This document shows positions 1 through 8,252 of a DNA stretch of 33,923 bases, piece after piece. Both the position numbers and the translations under genes were made by a program. The notes under the pieces were generated by a model. The model saw only the letters and a program-made list of their open reading frames with translations. It did no database searches and had not been told where the DNA came from. The stretch is from Novosphingobium sp. SG707 (lineage in GTDB: Bacteria; Pseudomonadota; Alphaproteobacteria; Sphingomonadales; Sphingomonadaceae). The stretch is taken from positions 1 to 33,923 of the forward strand of contig NZ_JAAZQL010000017.1 of the NCBI RefSeq assembly GCF_012275515.1, in the 5' to 3' direction. How positions within the stretch are numbered: the first letter of the stretch is position 1; the number at the start of each line of letters is the position of its first letter.

Positions 1-2
1 AA

Positions 3-329
3 CCACCAAAACAGCCTCCACCGCATACGACGTACATAACGACGTCAATAACGACGTCGCTTAACATCGTCAGGCGGCCTCAATCGGGCCGTTACAGCCC
101 TGGCAAGCTGTTCGACGCTCATTTCTGGCCGGCGAACCTAAATATACCTCATGAAAGGCTGTATGTCCGGGCGGGCTCGGTGCCGAGTAATCAAGCGAGG
201 GTCGCGCGTGAGCGTATCGAAGCCGAGACGCTGCCAGCATTGATCGAGTGGATCAGCAACATACTCTCTCAAGATCAACAATCGCCGGTCAGGTGCGAGC
301 AGCAGTACCTAAATCTGACAGCGCTATGA
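3..329 (+). CDS. Conserved hypothetical protein, C-terminal part, cut by window edge
   Basis: An open frame runs from the left edge to a TGA at 327-329 with no internal stop and no usable start codon inside the window. The last ~80 residues look protein-like: a stretch reading HFWPANLNIPHERLYVRAG is followed by a basic/acidic helix (ARVARERIEAETLPALIEWI). From memory, proteins of this kind are short conserved hypotheticals of unknown function in sphingomonads, often found near transposons. The first ~20 codons are Pro/Thr-rich and include two copies of an AACGACGTC unit, so the true gene may begin later or be damaged there. No function is assigned. Confidence 0.5.
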   Translation, partial: PPKQPPPHTTYITTSITTSLNIVRRPQSGRYSPGKLFDAHFWPANLNIPHERLYVRAGSVPSNQARVARERIEAETLPALIEWISNILSQDQQSPVRCEQQYLNLTAL

Positions 330-406
330 CGTCCGTAACTGGGCGTTTGCCGCCCGCTTGAATCAATGCGTGCGTGAAATTTCGAGAGGTTGATTGGGTT
401 TTGCCC

Positions 407-496
407 TTAGACTTCGGTCAGTACCTTAAGCGGACTGCTATCGGCCAAAAACCGCTTCATGTAATCCGATAGACCGAAATGCCCCGATTGCCGCAT
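407..496 (-). pseudogene. Transposase N-terminal remnant (IS5-like)
   Basis: On the minus strand an ATG at 496 opens a 29-residue peptide beginning MRQSGHFGLSDYMKRFLADS and ending at a TAA (409-407). The opening resembles the N-terminus of IS5-group transposases (Met-Arg-x-Ser-Gly-x-Phe, then a helix ending in a Leu/Val-rich segment). The rest of the transposase, including all DDE residues, is missing, so only a scrap of an old insertion remains. The family assignment is from memory of the N-terminal pattern and is tentative. Confidence 0.35.
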
Positions 497-575
497 CGTT
501 CGCTCGCGCCGCCCGGGCTCTTGCGCTCCAATTTCCGCCCTGCGATTTCGTTCGCCCCTTCCAGTATATCAGCAA

Positions 576-812
576 CTACCTATTATTGAAATTATTTTTC
601 AAAATGATTGCAGGAATTAATATCCACCAAAATACAATCATCAAAATAAATATGGAATTCTGAAAAAAATCTCTCACGGAAGATGACCCCATTGGACCAT
701 TTAAAATAAAATCAATCGTTAAGCACAAAGCTATTACCCCAAACAATAATGTAAATAGGCACATCACCCCAAGAGCCACTTTTATGTATTTATTTTTAAA
801 TAAATATATCAT
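576..812 (-). CDS. Small two-helix membrane protein, AT-rich
   Basis: A 78-residue frame starts at ATG 812 with a good ribosome binding site: GAGGA lies about 5 bases upstream on the minus strand. Two hydrophobic segments, about residues 11-35 and 50-71, flank a short polar loop (NGPMGSSSVRDFFQNS), so it is predicted to span the inner membrane twice. Base composition is strikingly AT-rich compared with the rest of the window, and the codons (Lys AAA, Ile ATA/ATT, Leu TTA) are unlike the host set, which indicates recent transfer. No family is recognised and no function is assigned. The good ribosome binding site and clean two-helix layout argue that it is real. Confidence 0.55.
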   Translation of the reverse strand: MIYLFKNKYIKVALGVMCLFTLLFGVIALCLTIDFILNGPMGSSSVRDFFQNSIFILMIVFWWILIPAIILKNNFNNR

Positions 813-1078
813 AAAAATCCTCGAAATTTCTAAGGTTCGGACTCAATCGGCAGCATTCCCGGTAGCGGTGAGCGATGTAACTGCATAGCGCAGGATATAC
901 GGCATGTCGGTTGTTTTTCCGATAGGCAGGTAGTTGCCGAAGAACGCTACATAGCAGTCGTAGGCGTCGATCACCGGAGAGCACCCCTATCGCAACTTCG
1001 ACGACGATTGGCGGCTTTCGGGCGTGCCCGGAACGGCGCTTATCGTCGGAATATGGTGGATTCCAGCCGTTCGGGTAG
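813..1078. other. Decayed segment without an intact gene
   Basis: No convincing complete gene is seen. On the minus strand a GTG-started 41-codon frame ending with the TGA near 838 reads in part DAYDCYVAFFGNYLPIGK, which looks like a fragment of a real protein. It is closed upstream by a TAG. On the plus strand the stretch around 980-1075 also reads in a protein-like way (HPYRNFDDDWRLSG). Only one of these, or neither, can be genuine. Both probably reflect frameshifted remnants next to the broken lipoprotein gene. Confidence 0.3.
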
Positions 1079-1543
1079 CTAATCGCATTTCGACAACGGA
1101 AGTGCGCCTTGACCATGAGGAACTTCGTGGATTCTCCATTTGGTCGCTAGCTTTTGTACTACCATGTCTGCGAATTTTTTAGCAGACACGGCGTCATCCC
1201 CACCAAAACCGATTGATATTTGCTGCGTAGGAAGACCCATGTTTCCTGCGCCAAAGCTGAAATCACCTCGATATCCACTGACATTAACGATCTGATCGTT
1301 TGTTGGCACGGATTTTTCATGAGAAGCAAGGTTTTGAAGTTCATCTTGTGTCTGGCCACTTCGATCGCCGAACTCCATTCGGTTTTCCTGCGCTATCTGG
1401 TTCATGAACATCTTAAATTCGGGAATTTCTTGCGCGTCTTACAAACAGAATTGCACCTGCCTGAATGGAGCTTTTCCACTTGAACAAGCGGTCAAGCAAG
1501 TGGCTACGCCGACCAAACCTATGAGGCGTTTCGTAAAAGCCAT
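1079..1543 (-). pseudogene. Lipoprotein gene interrupted by one in-frame stop
   Basis: Reading the minus strand from ATG 1543 gives a classical lipoprotein signal: MAFTKR, a hydrophobic core, then the lipobox LTAC with the lipidated Cys at residue 20. Codon 35 is TAA (plus-strand 1439-1441), immediately after the segment VQFCL. The same frame continues open for a further 119 codons to a stop at 1079-1081, ending GQGALPLSKCD. A single C-to-T change (CAA to TAA) would explain the break. The downstream part (QIAQENRMEFGDRSG, later SAKKFADMVVQKL) is protein-like throughout, so the gene was intact recently. The intact product would be an envelope lipoprotein of about 153 residues, function unknown. 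A sequencing error is the alternative. Confidence 0.6.
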
Positions 1544-1879
1544 GCTCTTTCAATGCCCCCTCGTGTCCGCTTACCAAAGTACATCATCGGAACTTGAAGG
1601 TCCATAAATGGGCGCGAGCCGCCGATTTGGGCATCGTGCCGCAGTCGCCCCAATTCCGGACATTCAGAGGTCCCAGACCGACCATCCAAAGCAGGCGTAG
1701 GTTCAGGTTGTGTCGGCGACAGTTGAACGACTGGATTCGACGGCCACGCTCAATCCTGAGATCGTCGACTATGTTGGGGGACCGCGCACGTCTGCGATTG
1801 AATGTCCCATCTGCGCAGCGTTGCAGGTGCTGAACCGCGTCCAGAGACAATTCCTTGCCCCTAATCGGTGGTCATCGCG
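1544..1879. other. Non-coding or decayed stretch
   Basis: Nothing firm is seen here. The best candidate is a plus-strand frame from GTG 1710 to 1904, 64 residues, reading in part NPEIVDYVGGPRTSAIECPI with one Cys-x-x-Cys pair. It has no good ribosome binding site and no recognisable family. Minus-strand frames in the same place are equally unconvincing. This is most likely relic DNA between the broken lipoprotein gene and the esterase. Confidence 0.3.
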
Positions 1880-2107
1880 TCAGGTGTGGCCAACCATATG
1901 GTAGGCCGGGGCGTCCCTGGCCAGGCAAAACATTGCTCGCTCTCGCAGGCGGCGGCGGCGGCCGGGATCTTCAAATTCTTTGACAAGTTCTGGATGCCCC
2001 AGCATGTACATGTCATCGCTGTCATAACCGATGATCGATGGCGTTCCATCTCGCCTGATGGAGACAAGATACCGATAATAAGAAATACTATGGAAGGGGC
2101 CTGACAT
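1880..2107 (-). CDS. Possible small hypothetical protein, divergent from the esterase
   Basis: The minus-strand ATG at 2107 lies two bases from the esterase ATG at 2109 and opens a 75-residue frame. The product is charged and plausible (RYLVSIRRDGTPSIIGY, then DPGRRRRLRERAMF), and codon choice is mixed. No family is recognised. The mRNA leader would have to lie inside the esterase coding region and no ribosome binding site is evident, so it may be a remnant whose original start was replaced when the esterase gene was joined here. Confidence 0.25.
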   Translation of the reverse strand: MSGPFHSISYYRYLVSIRRDGTPSIIGYDSDDMYMLGHPELVKEFEDPGRRRRLRERAMFCLARDAPAYHMVGHT

Positions 2108-2108
2108 T

Positions 2109-3536
2109 ATGAAACTGCCGCTGTTCCTTGCTTTGACCGTTTCGGCTGTGCCCGGTCTGGCGCTGTCCAATGTTGCGCTTGCCGCCGATGCGACGGCCAC
2201 GGTGACGATCGAAACCGGCGCTTTGCGCGGCACGATTGCCGATGGCGTGGCAAGCTGGAAGGGCATTCCGTTTGCCGCTGCGCCGGTTGGCGCGCTGCGC
2301 TGGCGCGCGCCGCAACCGGCCCCGGCATGGACGGGGGTGCGCGATGCCAGTGCTTATGGCCATGATTGCATGCAATTACCTTTCCCCAGCGATGCCGCTC
2401 CGCTTGGCACACCGCCGGCCGAAGATTGCCTCTACGCCAACGTCTGGCGCTCGGCGGGCGCGGTGGCCAAGCTGCCAGTGATCGTGTGGATCTATGGCGG
2501 CGGCTTTGTGAATGGCGGGGCCTCGCCGCCCACCTATTCGGGCGCCAATCTGGCGCGTAAAGGCGTAGTTTTCGTCAGCTTCAACTATCGCGTGGGCCGT
2601 TTCGGCACCTTTGCCCATCCTGCGCTGACTGCGGCGGATGAGGACAAGGGGCTGCTGGGCAATTACGGCTTCATGGATCAGGTCGCCGCGCTGAATTGGG
2701 TCAAGCGCAATGTCGCGCAATTCGGCGGTGATCCGGCCAATGTCACGCTGATCGGCGAAAGCGCGGGCGGCATGTCGGTCAACACGATGCTGACCTCGCC
2801 CATGGCGCAGGGGCTGTTTCAGCGCGCTGTGGTGATGTCGGGCGGCAATGGCGCCAGCCTGTTGCCCGCCACGTTGCAGACGGTGGAAAAGACCGGCGTC
2901 GATTTCGCCGCATCGAAAGGCGTGGCGGCTGACGATCCGCAGGCGTTGGCCAAGCTGCGTGCCTTGCCCGCCGAAACCGTGACCGACGGGCTGAACATGA
3001 TGAAGCTGTTCACGCCGGGGCCGCGCACCTTCTCCAGCCCGTTCCCCGATGGCAAGGTCGCGGTCGAACCGGCCAAGGCCTTTGCCGCCGGTCAGTTCGC
3101 GAAAGTACCCGTGATGATTGGCGCCACCAGCGCCGACATCGGCGGCAAGACCGGCTATATGGTCGCGGGCGCACGTCAGATCGCAGGCACTCTGGCCGAT
3201 CAGGGCGTGCCGGTATGGGAATATCGCTTTTCCTATGTGGCTGATTCCATTGGCAAGCCGGGCGCGGGCCATGCCACGGATATCCCCTTCTTTTTCAACA
3301 CGCAAAAGTTGAAATACGAAGGCGCCACCACCCCGCGCGACAATGGCATGGGCGCAACGATCAGCCGCTATATTCTGAATTTTGCCAAGACCGGCACGCC
3401 CAATGGCGACGGTTTGCCGCAATGGCCGCAATATAGCCGCGCGGGCGATCAGATCATGGATTTCGCCGCCAGCGGCAAGGCCGAACCGCAAAAGGACCCA
3501 TGGGGCCCCGAACTGGACGCGGCCAAGGGCAAATAA
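2109..3536 (+). CDS. Secreted type-B carboxylesterase
   Basis: The 475-residue product begins with a signal peptide (hydrophobic residues 4-25, cleavage near ALAAD), so it is expected in the periplasm or outside. It is a carboxylesterase type-B alpha/beta hydrolase. The family signature EDCLYANVW is at 105-113, the oxyanion-hole segment YGGGF at 129-133, the nucleophile elbow GESAG with Ser218, and a His388 in PGAGHATDIPFFF that fits the catalytic histidine. It should hydrolyse a carboxylic ester; the natural substrate cannot be told. The start is supported by GGAAGG about 9 bases upstream. A hairpin follows the gene. The family is certain, the substrate is not. Confidence 0.93.
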   Translation: MKLPLFLALTVSAVPGLALSNVALAADATATVTIETGALRGTIADGVASWKGIPFAAAPVGALRWRAPQPAPAWTGVRDASAYGHDCMQLPFPSDAAPLGTPPAEDCLYANVWRSAGAVAKLPVIVWIYGGGFVNGGASPPTYSGANLARKGVVFVSFNYRVGRFGTFAHPALTAADEDKGLLGNYGFMDQVAALNWVKRNVAQFGGDPANVTLIGESAGGMSVNTMLTSPMAQGLFQRAVVMSGGNGASLLPATLQTVEKTGVDFAASKGVAADDPQALAKLRALPAETVTDGLNMMKLFTPGPRTFSSPFPDGKVAVEPAKAFAAGQFAKVPVMIGATSADIGGKTGYMVAGARQIAGTLADQGVPVWEYRFSYVADSIGKPGAGHATDIPFFFNTQKLKYEGATTPRDNGMGATISRYILNFAKTGTPNGDGLPQWPQYSRAGDQIMDFAASGKAEPQKDPWGPELDAAKGK

Positions 3537-3547
3537 GTCACGACGGA

Positions 3548-3578
3548 CAGGGGCAATAGTCGCGGATTATTGCCCCTG
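3548..3578 (+). terminator. Hairpin after the esterase gene
   Basis: A perfect 11-bp stem (CAGGGGCAATA paired with TATTGCCCCTG) with a 9-base loop lies 12 bases after the esterase stop. No T-run follows, so it may act as a weak or factor-assisted terminator or as a 3' stabiliser. Confidence 0.5.
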
Positions 3579-3719
3579 CTGACGTGACATCCCGTCGTAT
3601 CGAGCGTTAGGCCCGGCAAGGGGAAGGCAAATGCCTCCATCACCGCCCTCCCAGCTGAAGTTCACGAGCCATGAGCGCGTCGTAAAAATCGGCCTTACAT
3701 GTATATCAAAATACCGGTC

Positions 3720-4925
3720 TCAAAAATACTTGAGCCAGGTTATGTCGCGACGGCGGCGCTTCAGGCGGGCGAACCATGCGGTGGGAATGTAAAGCGGAAT
3801 GATGGCCGCCGCATACCAAATCAGCACCCAGTAATAGCTGTCCACCATAAAGGCCTTGCCGTTGTTCGGCCCCCAGATTGCCAGGGCGCTGTGGTAGAAA
3901 ATGCGCAGGACCGAAAGGTGGAGCAGGTAGAAGAACATCGGGGCGCCGCCAAACACGGCCAGCGCGGCGACAACTTTCGAATCATTGATCCGCTCGAACA
4001 GAACCAGCAAAATTGCGCCGATGCCGAGTGTCGGCAGCAGGAACAGCAAAGACGGCGGATATTTGGTCAGCGAGATAAAGCCGAGAACGGTACGGATCGC
4101 ATCGCCATCGACCACATGCCACGGTTTGTCGCCATAGATGTTGAGCAGGCGCAGAACGATGAAAAGTCCGATCATCCCCGAGCCGAGCAGCAGCAGTCGC
4201 CGTTGACGCAGATCAGCGGCAACATCCGGCCGAAACCAGTTGCCGATGGCAAAGCCCAGTGAAATGACGCCGAGCCAGGGCAGGATAGGATAGGTCGTCT
4301 TGGCCACGAAGCCAAAGGGCAGGGCAATCGTATCTCTTTGGTGCAGTATCGCCCAAAGCGGGAACAGCGGATCGCCTTGAGTCATTCGGATCGGATCGAG
4401 CAGGTTGTGGAAGCAGATCACGATCAGGCCAAAAGCAATCAGGATGGGGCGCGGAAGGCGCATCAGCAGGGACAGCGCGATCATGCACAGGCCGATGCAC
4501 CAGATCACCTGCAGCCAGAAAGTTGGCTGGGGGACGATCCCCCAATAGAGCGGCGAGAGAAAAGCCAGCTCAATGGCAATCAGCAGAAAGCCCCGCTTCA
4601 AAAGATAGGCGGTGGTTTCCTCGACGGTATGATTGATGCCGAAAAGATAGACCCCAAGCCCCGTTAGAGCCACAAAGATCGGAGCGCAGAAGCTCACCAC
4701 AAAGCGGGCAAAGCCTATGATGGGCAGGATCGTATTGGCGTCGATCGGATCGGTCACCACATAATTGACGAACCATGTTTCGCGCAGGTGGTCCAGCAGC
4801 ATGATGACCATCACGAAACCTCGCAGCGCATCAATATTGGCGAGCCGGAGACCCGCCGCAGACGCCGTTTTTTCGGGCGCAACCATACCGACAGAGCCGG
4901 AAAGAGCGGAAATGCTGCTCGCCAT
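3720..4925 (-). CDS. DUF1624-type integral membrane protein (acyltransferase-like)
   Basis: This is a 401-residue polytopic membrane protein with about ten hydrophobic segments. The N-terminal signature ANIDALRGFVMVIMLLDHLR is the hallmark of the DUF1624/heparan-glucosaminide acetyltransferase-like group, in which Asp-Ala-Leu-Arg-Gly is followed by a His in the first helix. Family members are thought to move acyl groups across or at the inner membrane; the substrate here is unknown. ATG 4925 is preferred over the GTG at 4934 because AGGTG lies about 6 bases upstream. It is the last gene of the minus-strand run, 58 bases after the PLP enzyme, so it may handle a product or modification linked to that pathway. 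Confidence 0.8.
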   Translation of the reverse strand: MASSISALSGSVGMVAPEKTASAAGLRLANIDALRGFVMVIMLLDHLRETWFVNYVVTDPIDANTILPIIGFARFVVSFCAPIFVALTGLGVYLFGINHTVEETTAYLLKRGFLLIAIELAFLSPLYWGIVPQPTFWLQVIWCIGLCMIALSLLMRLPRPILIAFGLIVICFHNLLDPIRMTQGDPLFPLWAILHQRDTIALPFGFVAKTTYPILPWLGVISLGFAIGNWFRPDVAADLRQRRLLLLGSGMIGLFIVLRLLNIYGDKPWHVVDGDAIRTVLGFISLTKYPPSLLFLLPTLGIGAILLVLFERINDSKVVAALAVFGGAPMFFYLLHLSVLRIFYHSALAIWGPNNGKAFMVDSYYWVLIWYAAAIIPLYIPTAWFARLKRRRRDITWLKYF

Positions 4926-4983
4926 ATGCTTCACCTATATTTTTGGGCGGAATATTTACGTCGTGCCAAAGATGACCATCGGT

Positions 4984-6306
4984 TCAAACCGCCAGCGCCT
5001 CGTCCAGCACTTCGACGAACAGATCGACATTTTCCCGACTGAAGACCAGGGGCGGGCGGATTTTCAGGATATTGTGATCCGTCCCGCAGGCGCTGATCAG
5101 GACGCCATTGTCGCGCATCGCATTGACGACGCGGGTGGTGCGCGCCCGGTCATTGGCCTGCGTTTCCCGGTTGGAAACGATGTCCGCCGCAACGAACAGG
5201 CCCGCCCCGCGAACATGGCCCAAACATTCATGACGCGAACGCAGCGCCGATACACGCTCCAACAGATAGGCGCCGACATCGCGGGCATTGTCCATGATCC
5301 GGTCGCGCCGGATGACCTTCAGCACGGCGGCGGCCGCCGCGCATGACACGGCATTACCGGCAAAAGTGTTGAAATAGCGCGAGTTGTTGCCGAATTTTTC
5401 AACGACATCGTGGCGCGTCAACAATCCCGCAATCGGCTGTCCGTTGCCCATCGGCTTGCCCAGCGTCACAATGTCGGGATCGACGCCATGGCGCTGAAAG
5501 CCCCACATATGGCTGCCCGTGCGGCCAAAGCCGGGTTGAACCTCGTCGGCCACGAAAATGCCGCCCGCGCGGCGGATCGCCTCGACGGCGCCCTTCAGGA
5601 AGCCGGGCTCTTCGGACAGAATGCCGTCGCTAGTAAAGATCGAATCCACGATCAGCATGGCAGGCTGGATGCCATGGCGCTTGAGATCGGCAATGGCGGC
5701 TTCCACATCGCGGGTGAAACGCTCGACAACATGGGGGCCGCTGCGATAGGCGGCGGGGGCCGCGACCGTGCGGACATGGGCGCCCAGCGGAACCGCCGCG
5801 CCCAGCGTCGGGGAGAATTGCGAGACGGCGTCGGTAATGCCGTGATAGGCCGTCTCGGTGATGATGACACCCGTGCCGCCCGTGCGCGCCTTGGCAATGC
5901 GATAGGCCAGATCATTCGCTTCGCTGCCCGAGCAGGTCAGCATCATGTGCGACAGATCAGACTGTACCGTCGACAGCAGGCCTTCGGCAAGTTCGAGAAT
6001 GGTTTCATGCAGATAGCGCGTGTTGGTGCAAAGCGTCGCAACCTGTCTGGTGATCGCTTCGACCACATCGGGATGGCAATGCCCCAACGAGACGACATTG
6101 TTATAGGTGTCGAGATAGCGGCGGCCATCGGCATCATAGAGCCACACGCCCTCGCCCCGCACAAAGTGGAGCGGCTTTTGATACATCAACCGATAGGCCG
6201 GGCCTAGCAGGCGCGTGCGTTGCTCGACCATGTGCGCCTCGTGGGGGTCCAGTTCGACCTGGCCGGGGATAAAGGCGTTGACGGAGGACAGGTCTACAAC
6301 ACTCAT
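4984..6306 (-). CDS. Class-III PLP aminotransferase / phospho-lyase (AGXT2L-like)
   Basis: The 440-residue product is a class-III, fold-type-I PLP enzyme. Visible landmarks are YNNVVSLGHCHPDVVEAI near 68-85, the phosphate-binding CSGSEAND at 125-132, the PLP-ring Asp254 in VADEVQPGFGRTG, and the Schiff-base Lys283 in TLGKPMGNG. The DEVQPGFGRTG...MWGF and GKPMGNG patterns are those of AGXT2L proteins, which eliminate phosphate and ammonia from phosphoethanolamine or 5-phosphohydroxylysine to give an aldehyde. The start overlaps the kinase stop by one base (TAATG), with AGGAG upstream. The kinase partner supports a phospho-lyase over a plain transaminase; that choice is inferred. Confidence 0.9.
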   Translation of the reverse strand: MSVVDLSSVNAFIPGQVELDPHEAHMVEQRTRLLGPAYRLMYQKPLHFVRGEGVWLYDADGRRYLDTYNNVVSLGHCHPDVVEAITRQVATLCTNTRYLHETILELAEGLLSTVQSDLSHMMLTCSGSEANDLAYRIAKARTGGTGVIITETAYHGITDAVSQFSPTLGAAVPLGAHVRTVAAPAAYRSGPHVVERFTRDVEAAIADLKRHGIQPAMLIVDSIFTSDGILSEEPGFLKGAVEAIRRAGGIFVADEVQPGFGRTGSHMWGFQRHGVDPDIVTLGKPMGNGQPIAGLLTRHDVVEKFGNNSRYFNTFAGNAVSCAAAAAVLKVIRRDRIMDNARDVGAYLLERVSALRSRHECLGHVRGAGLFVAADIVSNRETQANDRARTTRVVNAMRDNGVLISACGTDHNILKIRPPLVFSRENVDLFVEVLDEALAV

Positions 6307-7352
6307 TATTCGTCTCCTGACAGGCAGAATTGCAGCAATTGGCAGCTTGCCTCATCGCGGGAAAGACCGGCGATATGGTCCAGCCCGGCCCAGGCGAGGC
6401 CGTTGTTGCGCATGATATATTCGCGATTTTCCGGGTAACGGGCCGCGCGCCATTCGGTGATCAAAACGGTGATCATGAAACGCGCGGTGATAAGGTCGAG
6501 CATGATCGCCTGCTCCGCCTTGTTCAGCGGCAGCACCTCGTGAAAGCCTGCGATAATCTCGGCGGCGCTGAGCAGGGGATCGGCCTCGTCGGCCATCTGA
6601 TAGGCGGCAGCTGTGGCGATTTCCCCCACCAGCGGGGCATGGATGACATCGCCAAAGTCAATGATCGCGGCAATCTGGTCGGTTTGGACCGGGTTCACCA
6701 GCACATTGCCAAGATTATAGTCATTATGAATCACCTGCCCCCGCAGCGATTGCAGTTGCGGCAGAGTTTCGGCTTGATACCGGGCCATGAAATGCTGCAC
6801 CAGCCTGCGGCCTGATGGGGCGGCGATACTGTCGATCATGTCGGTCAGACGGTGCGCCGCCGCGACATTCCATAATAGATCATGCTGCGCGGCAGGATGC
6901 GTGAAGCCTTCCAGCGCCTGATCCAGCCTGGCAAGGGTTTGGCCAAGGGCTCGGCGCTGAGCCGTCGTCCGTGTGGATTGACCGAGCGGCATTCCGGGCA
7001 GGAAAGTCAACATGCGCAGGATCGAGGCTCGTCCGTCATCAAGCGTGATCGGCACCTCATACGATCCGTCAAGCGCAGCCACGGGGCGCGGCACCGACAA
7101 GCCCGAGGCCTTACCGGCCAGATAATTGAGAACACAGGTTTGCAGATTGACGATATCGCGGGCTTCGGCCGGGTTCGATACTTTCAGAAGATACTGGCTG
7201 CCGTCCTGACCCACCATTTTGAAATTGCGGTCGCGCTCTCCGGAAAGGTCCAAGGCCATCAGATCGCGGCCATAGAAGCGCCGCGCCAAGACTTGCGCGT
7301 CCTGCGGGGTAAGCTGCGGCGGCTGGGTGGTGAGCGTGGGATCAAGTAGCAT
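6306..7352 (-). CDS. APH-family small-molecule kinase, hydroxylysine-kinase-like
   Basis: The 348-residue product belongs to the aminoglycoside-phosphotransferase/choline-kinase fold. An ATP-binding Lys57 lies in QYLLKVSN, the catalytic loop HNDYNLGN is at 209-216 with Asp211 and Asn216, and the metal-binding Asp232 lies in IIDFGD. It probably phosphorylates a hydroxyl of an amino acid or amino alcohol; eukaryotic AGPHD1 (hydroxylysine kinase) is the closest idea. In many bacteria the same two activities occur fused or adjacent, which matches the one-base overlap with the phospho-lyase here. ATG 7352 (AGGCAGAAG upstream) is preferred to the GTG at 7382. The exact substrate is an inference. 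Confidence 0.85.
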   Translation of the reverse strand: MLLDPTLTTQPPQLTPQDAQVLARRFYGRDLMALDLSGERDRNFKMVGQDGSQYLLKVSNPAEARDIVNLQTCVLNYLAGKASGLSVPRPVAALDGSYEVPITLDDGRASILRMLTFLPGMPLGQSTRTTAQRRALGQTLARLDQALEGFTHPAAQHDLLWNVAAAHRLTDMIDSIAAPSGRRLVQHFMARYQAETLPQLQSLRGQVIHNDYNLGNVLVNPVQTDQIAAIIDFGDVIHAPLVGEIATAAAYQMADEADPLLSAAEIIAGFHEVLPLNKAEQAIMLDLITARFMITVLITEWRAARYPENREYIMRNNGLAWAGLDHIAGLSRDEASCQLLQFCLSGDE

Positions 7353-7412
7353 CTTCTGCCTATGTTTTATGGGCTGCGGCACGACGGGCGCGCCGCGCAG
7401 CCGTTGCTCTTG

Positions 7413-8075
7413 TCAAAGGCCAAGCAAGGCGGGGAGTTCGCTGAAATCCCTGATGCGGGTGACGCCATAGTGATCGGTCGGCGCCTCATGCCCGCGATCC
7501 ACAAACACCTTCGCTCCAAAGCCTAGATCATGAGCGGTCATCAGGTCATAACGCGGGCTGGAGGAGACATGCATCATGTCTTCGGGCGCACAGCCCAACC
7601 GAGCGAGCATATATTCAAACGGACGCATCAGCGGCTTGTAGGCCCCCGCCTCCTCGGCCGTCAGCACGGCATGAAAAGGCACACCGATATTACGCGCGCT
7701 GTGTGGGATCAGATTCACCATGCTGTTGGAAAGGATGACCAGCGGATAGTGCTCGGCAATCCTCCCTAACGGCCCCGGCACATCGGCATGGGGCTGCCAC
7801 GTTGACACGGCGTCATAGAGCGCCTGAACATCGTTCGCGTCATATGGGACGCCATGTTTGATGCAGGCCCGCTCGACCGCATTGGCGATGACATCGTAGA
7901 ACGGCTTCCACGCGCCCAACACTTCGTCGAGGCGATAGGCGCGGAAGGAATCGAGAAAATCATCCATGGCCGCCGGGTCGACGCGGTCCGAAAAGATCCT
8001 GCGCGCGATCGGTCCCATAATGAAGTTGATCATGGTGCCATAGCAGTCGAAACTGATGAACTTGGGCCTGAACAT
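7413..8075 (-). CDS. HAD-superfamily hydrolase, haloacid-dehalogenase type II
   Basis: The 220-residue product has all HAD landmarks: nucleophile Asp10 in FDCYGT, motif II Ser116-Asn117 in LVILSNS, Lys147 in AGAYKP, and an acidic motif with Asp177 in SSSPRYDLMTA. The Phe-Asp-Cys-Tyr-Gly-Thr opening and the length fit the type-II L-2-haloacid dehalogenase branch, whose members also include phosphatases. Beside a kinase and a phospho-lyase it may remove phosphate or process a pathway intermediate; true dehalogenation is not implied. ATG 8075 is chosen because AGGTGGG lies about 8 bases upstream; a GTG at 8087 is the alternative. It is the first gene of the minus-strand operon. Confidence 0.85.
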   Translation of the reverse strand: MFRPKFISFDCYGTMINFIMGPIARRIFSDRVDPAAMDDFLDSFRAYRLDEVLGAWKPFYDVIANAVERACIKHGVPYDANDVQALYDAVSTWQPHADVPGPLGRIAEHYPLVILSNSMVNLIPHSARNIGVPFHAVLTAEEAGAYKPLMRPFEYMLARLGCAPEDMMHVSSSPRYDLMTAHDLGFGAKVFVDRGHEAPTDHYGVTRIRDFSELPALLGL

Positions 8076-8252
8076 GGATGATCCCACCTTGCTTTTCCTG
8101 ATAGGGGCAAGGTTAGGCTTGGGCCGGCATGGTGTGCTGCCGTTGTCGCGACGGTCTGAAGGATTTTATCCTGCCGCGCAGTCTTTATACGAAATCGGAC
8201 CAGAGCGTTGCGGGTCTAAGACAGGCACGGCGGCGGCATGATAGGAAATGAG

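Noticed and set aside
33..60. Short tandem AACGACGTC units as a CRISPR or iteron array
   Set aside because: Only two units, six bases apart, with no further copies; too small for either interpretation.
796..1116. A 106-codon minus-strand frame overlapping the end of the lipoprotein gene
   Set aside because: Composition is Arg/Cys-rich and shifts away from the more protein-like frame; more likely decayed DNA than a gene.
2376..3491. A 371-codon minus-strand frame opposite the esterase
   Set aside because: Shadow of the esterase coding sequence; the product is repetitive in Gly/Arg/His with no domain signature.
5410..6207. A 265-codon plus-strand frame opposite the PLP enzyme
   Set aside because: Antisense shadow in high-GC DNA; no ribosome binding site and no family resemblance.
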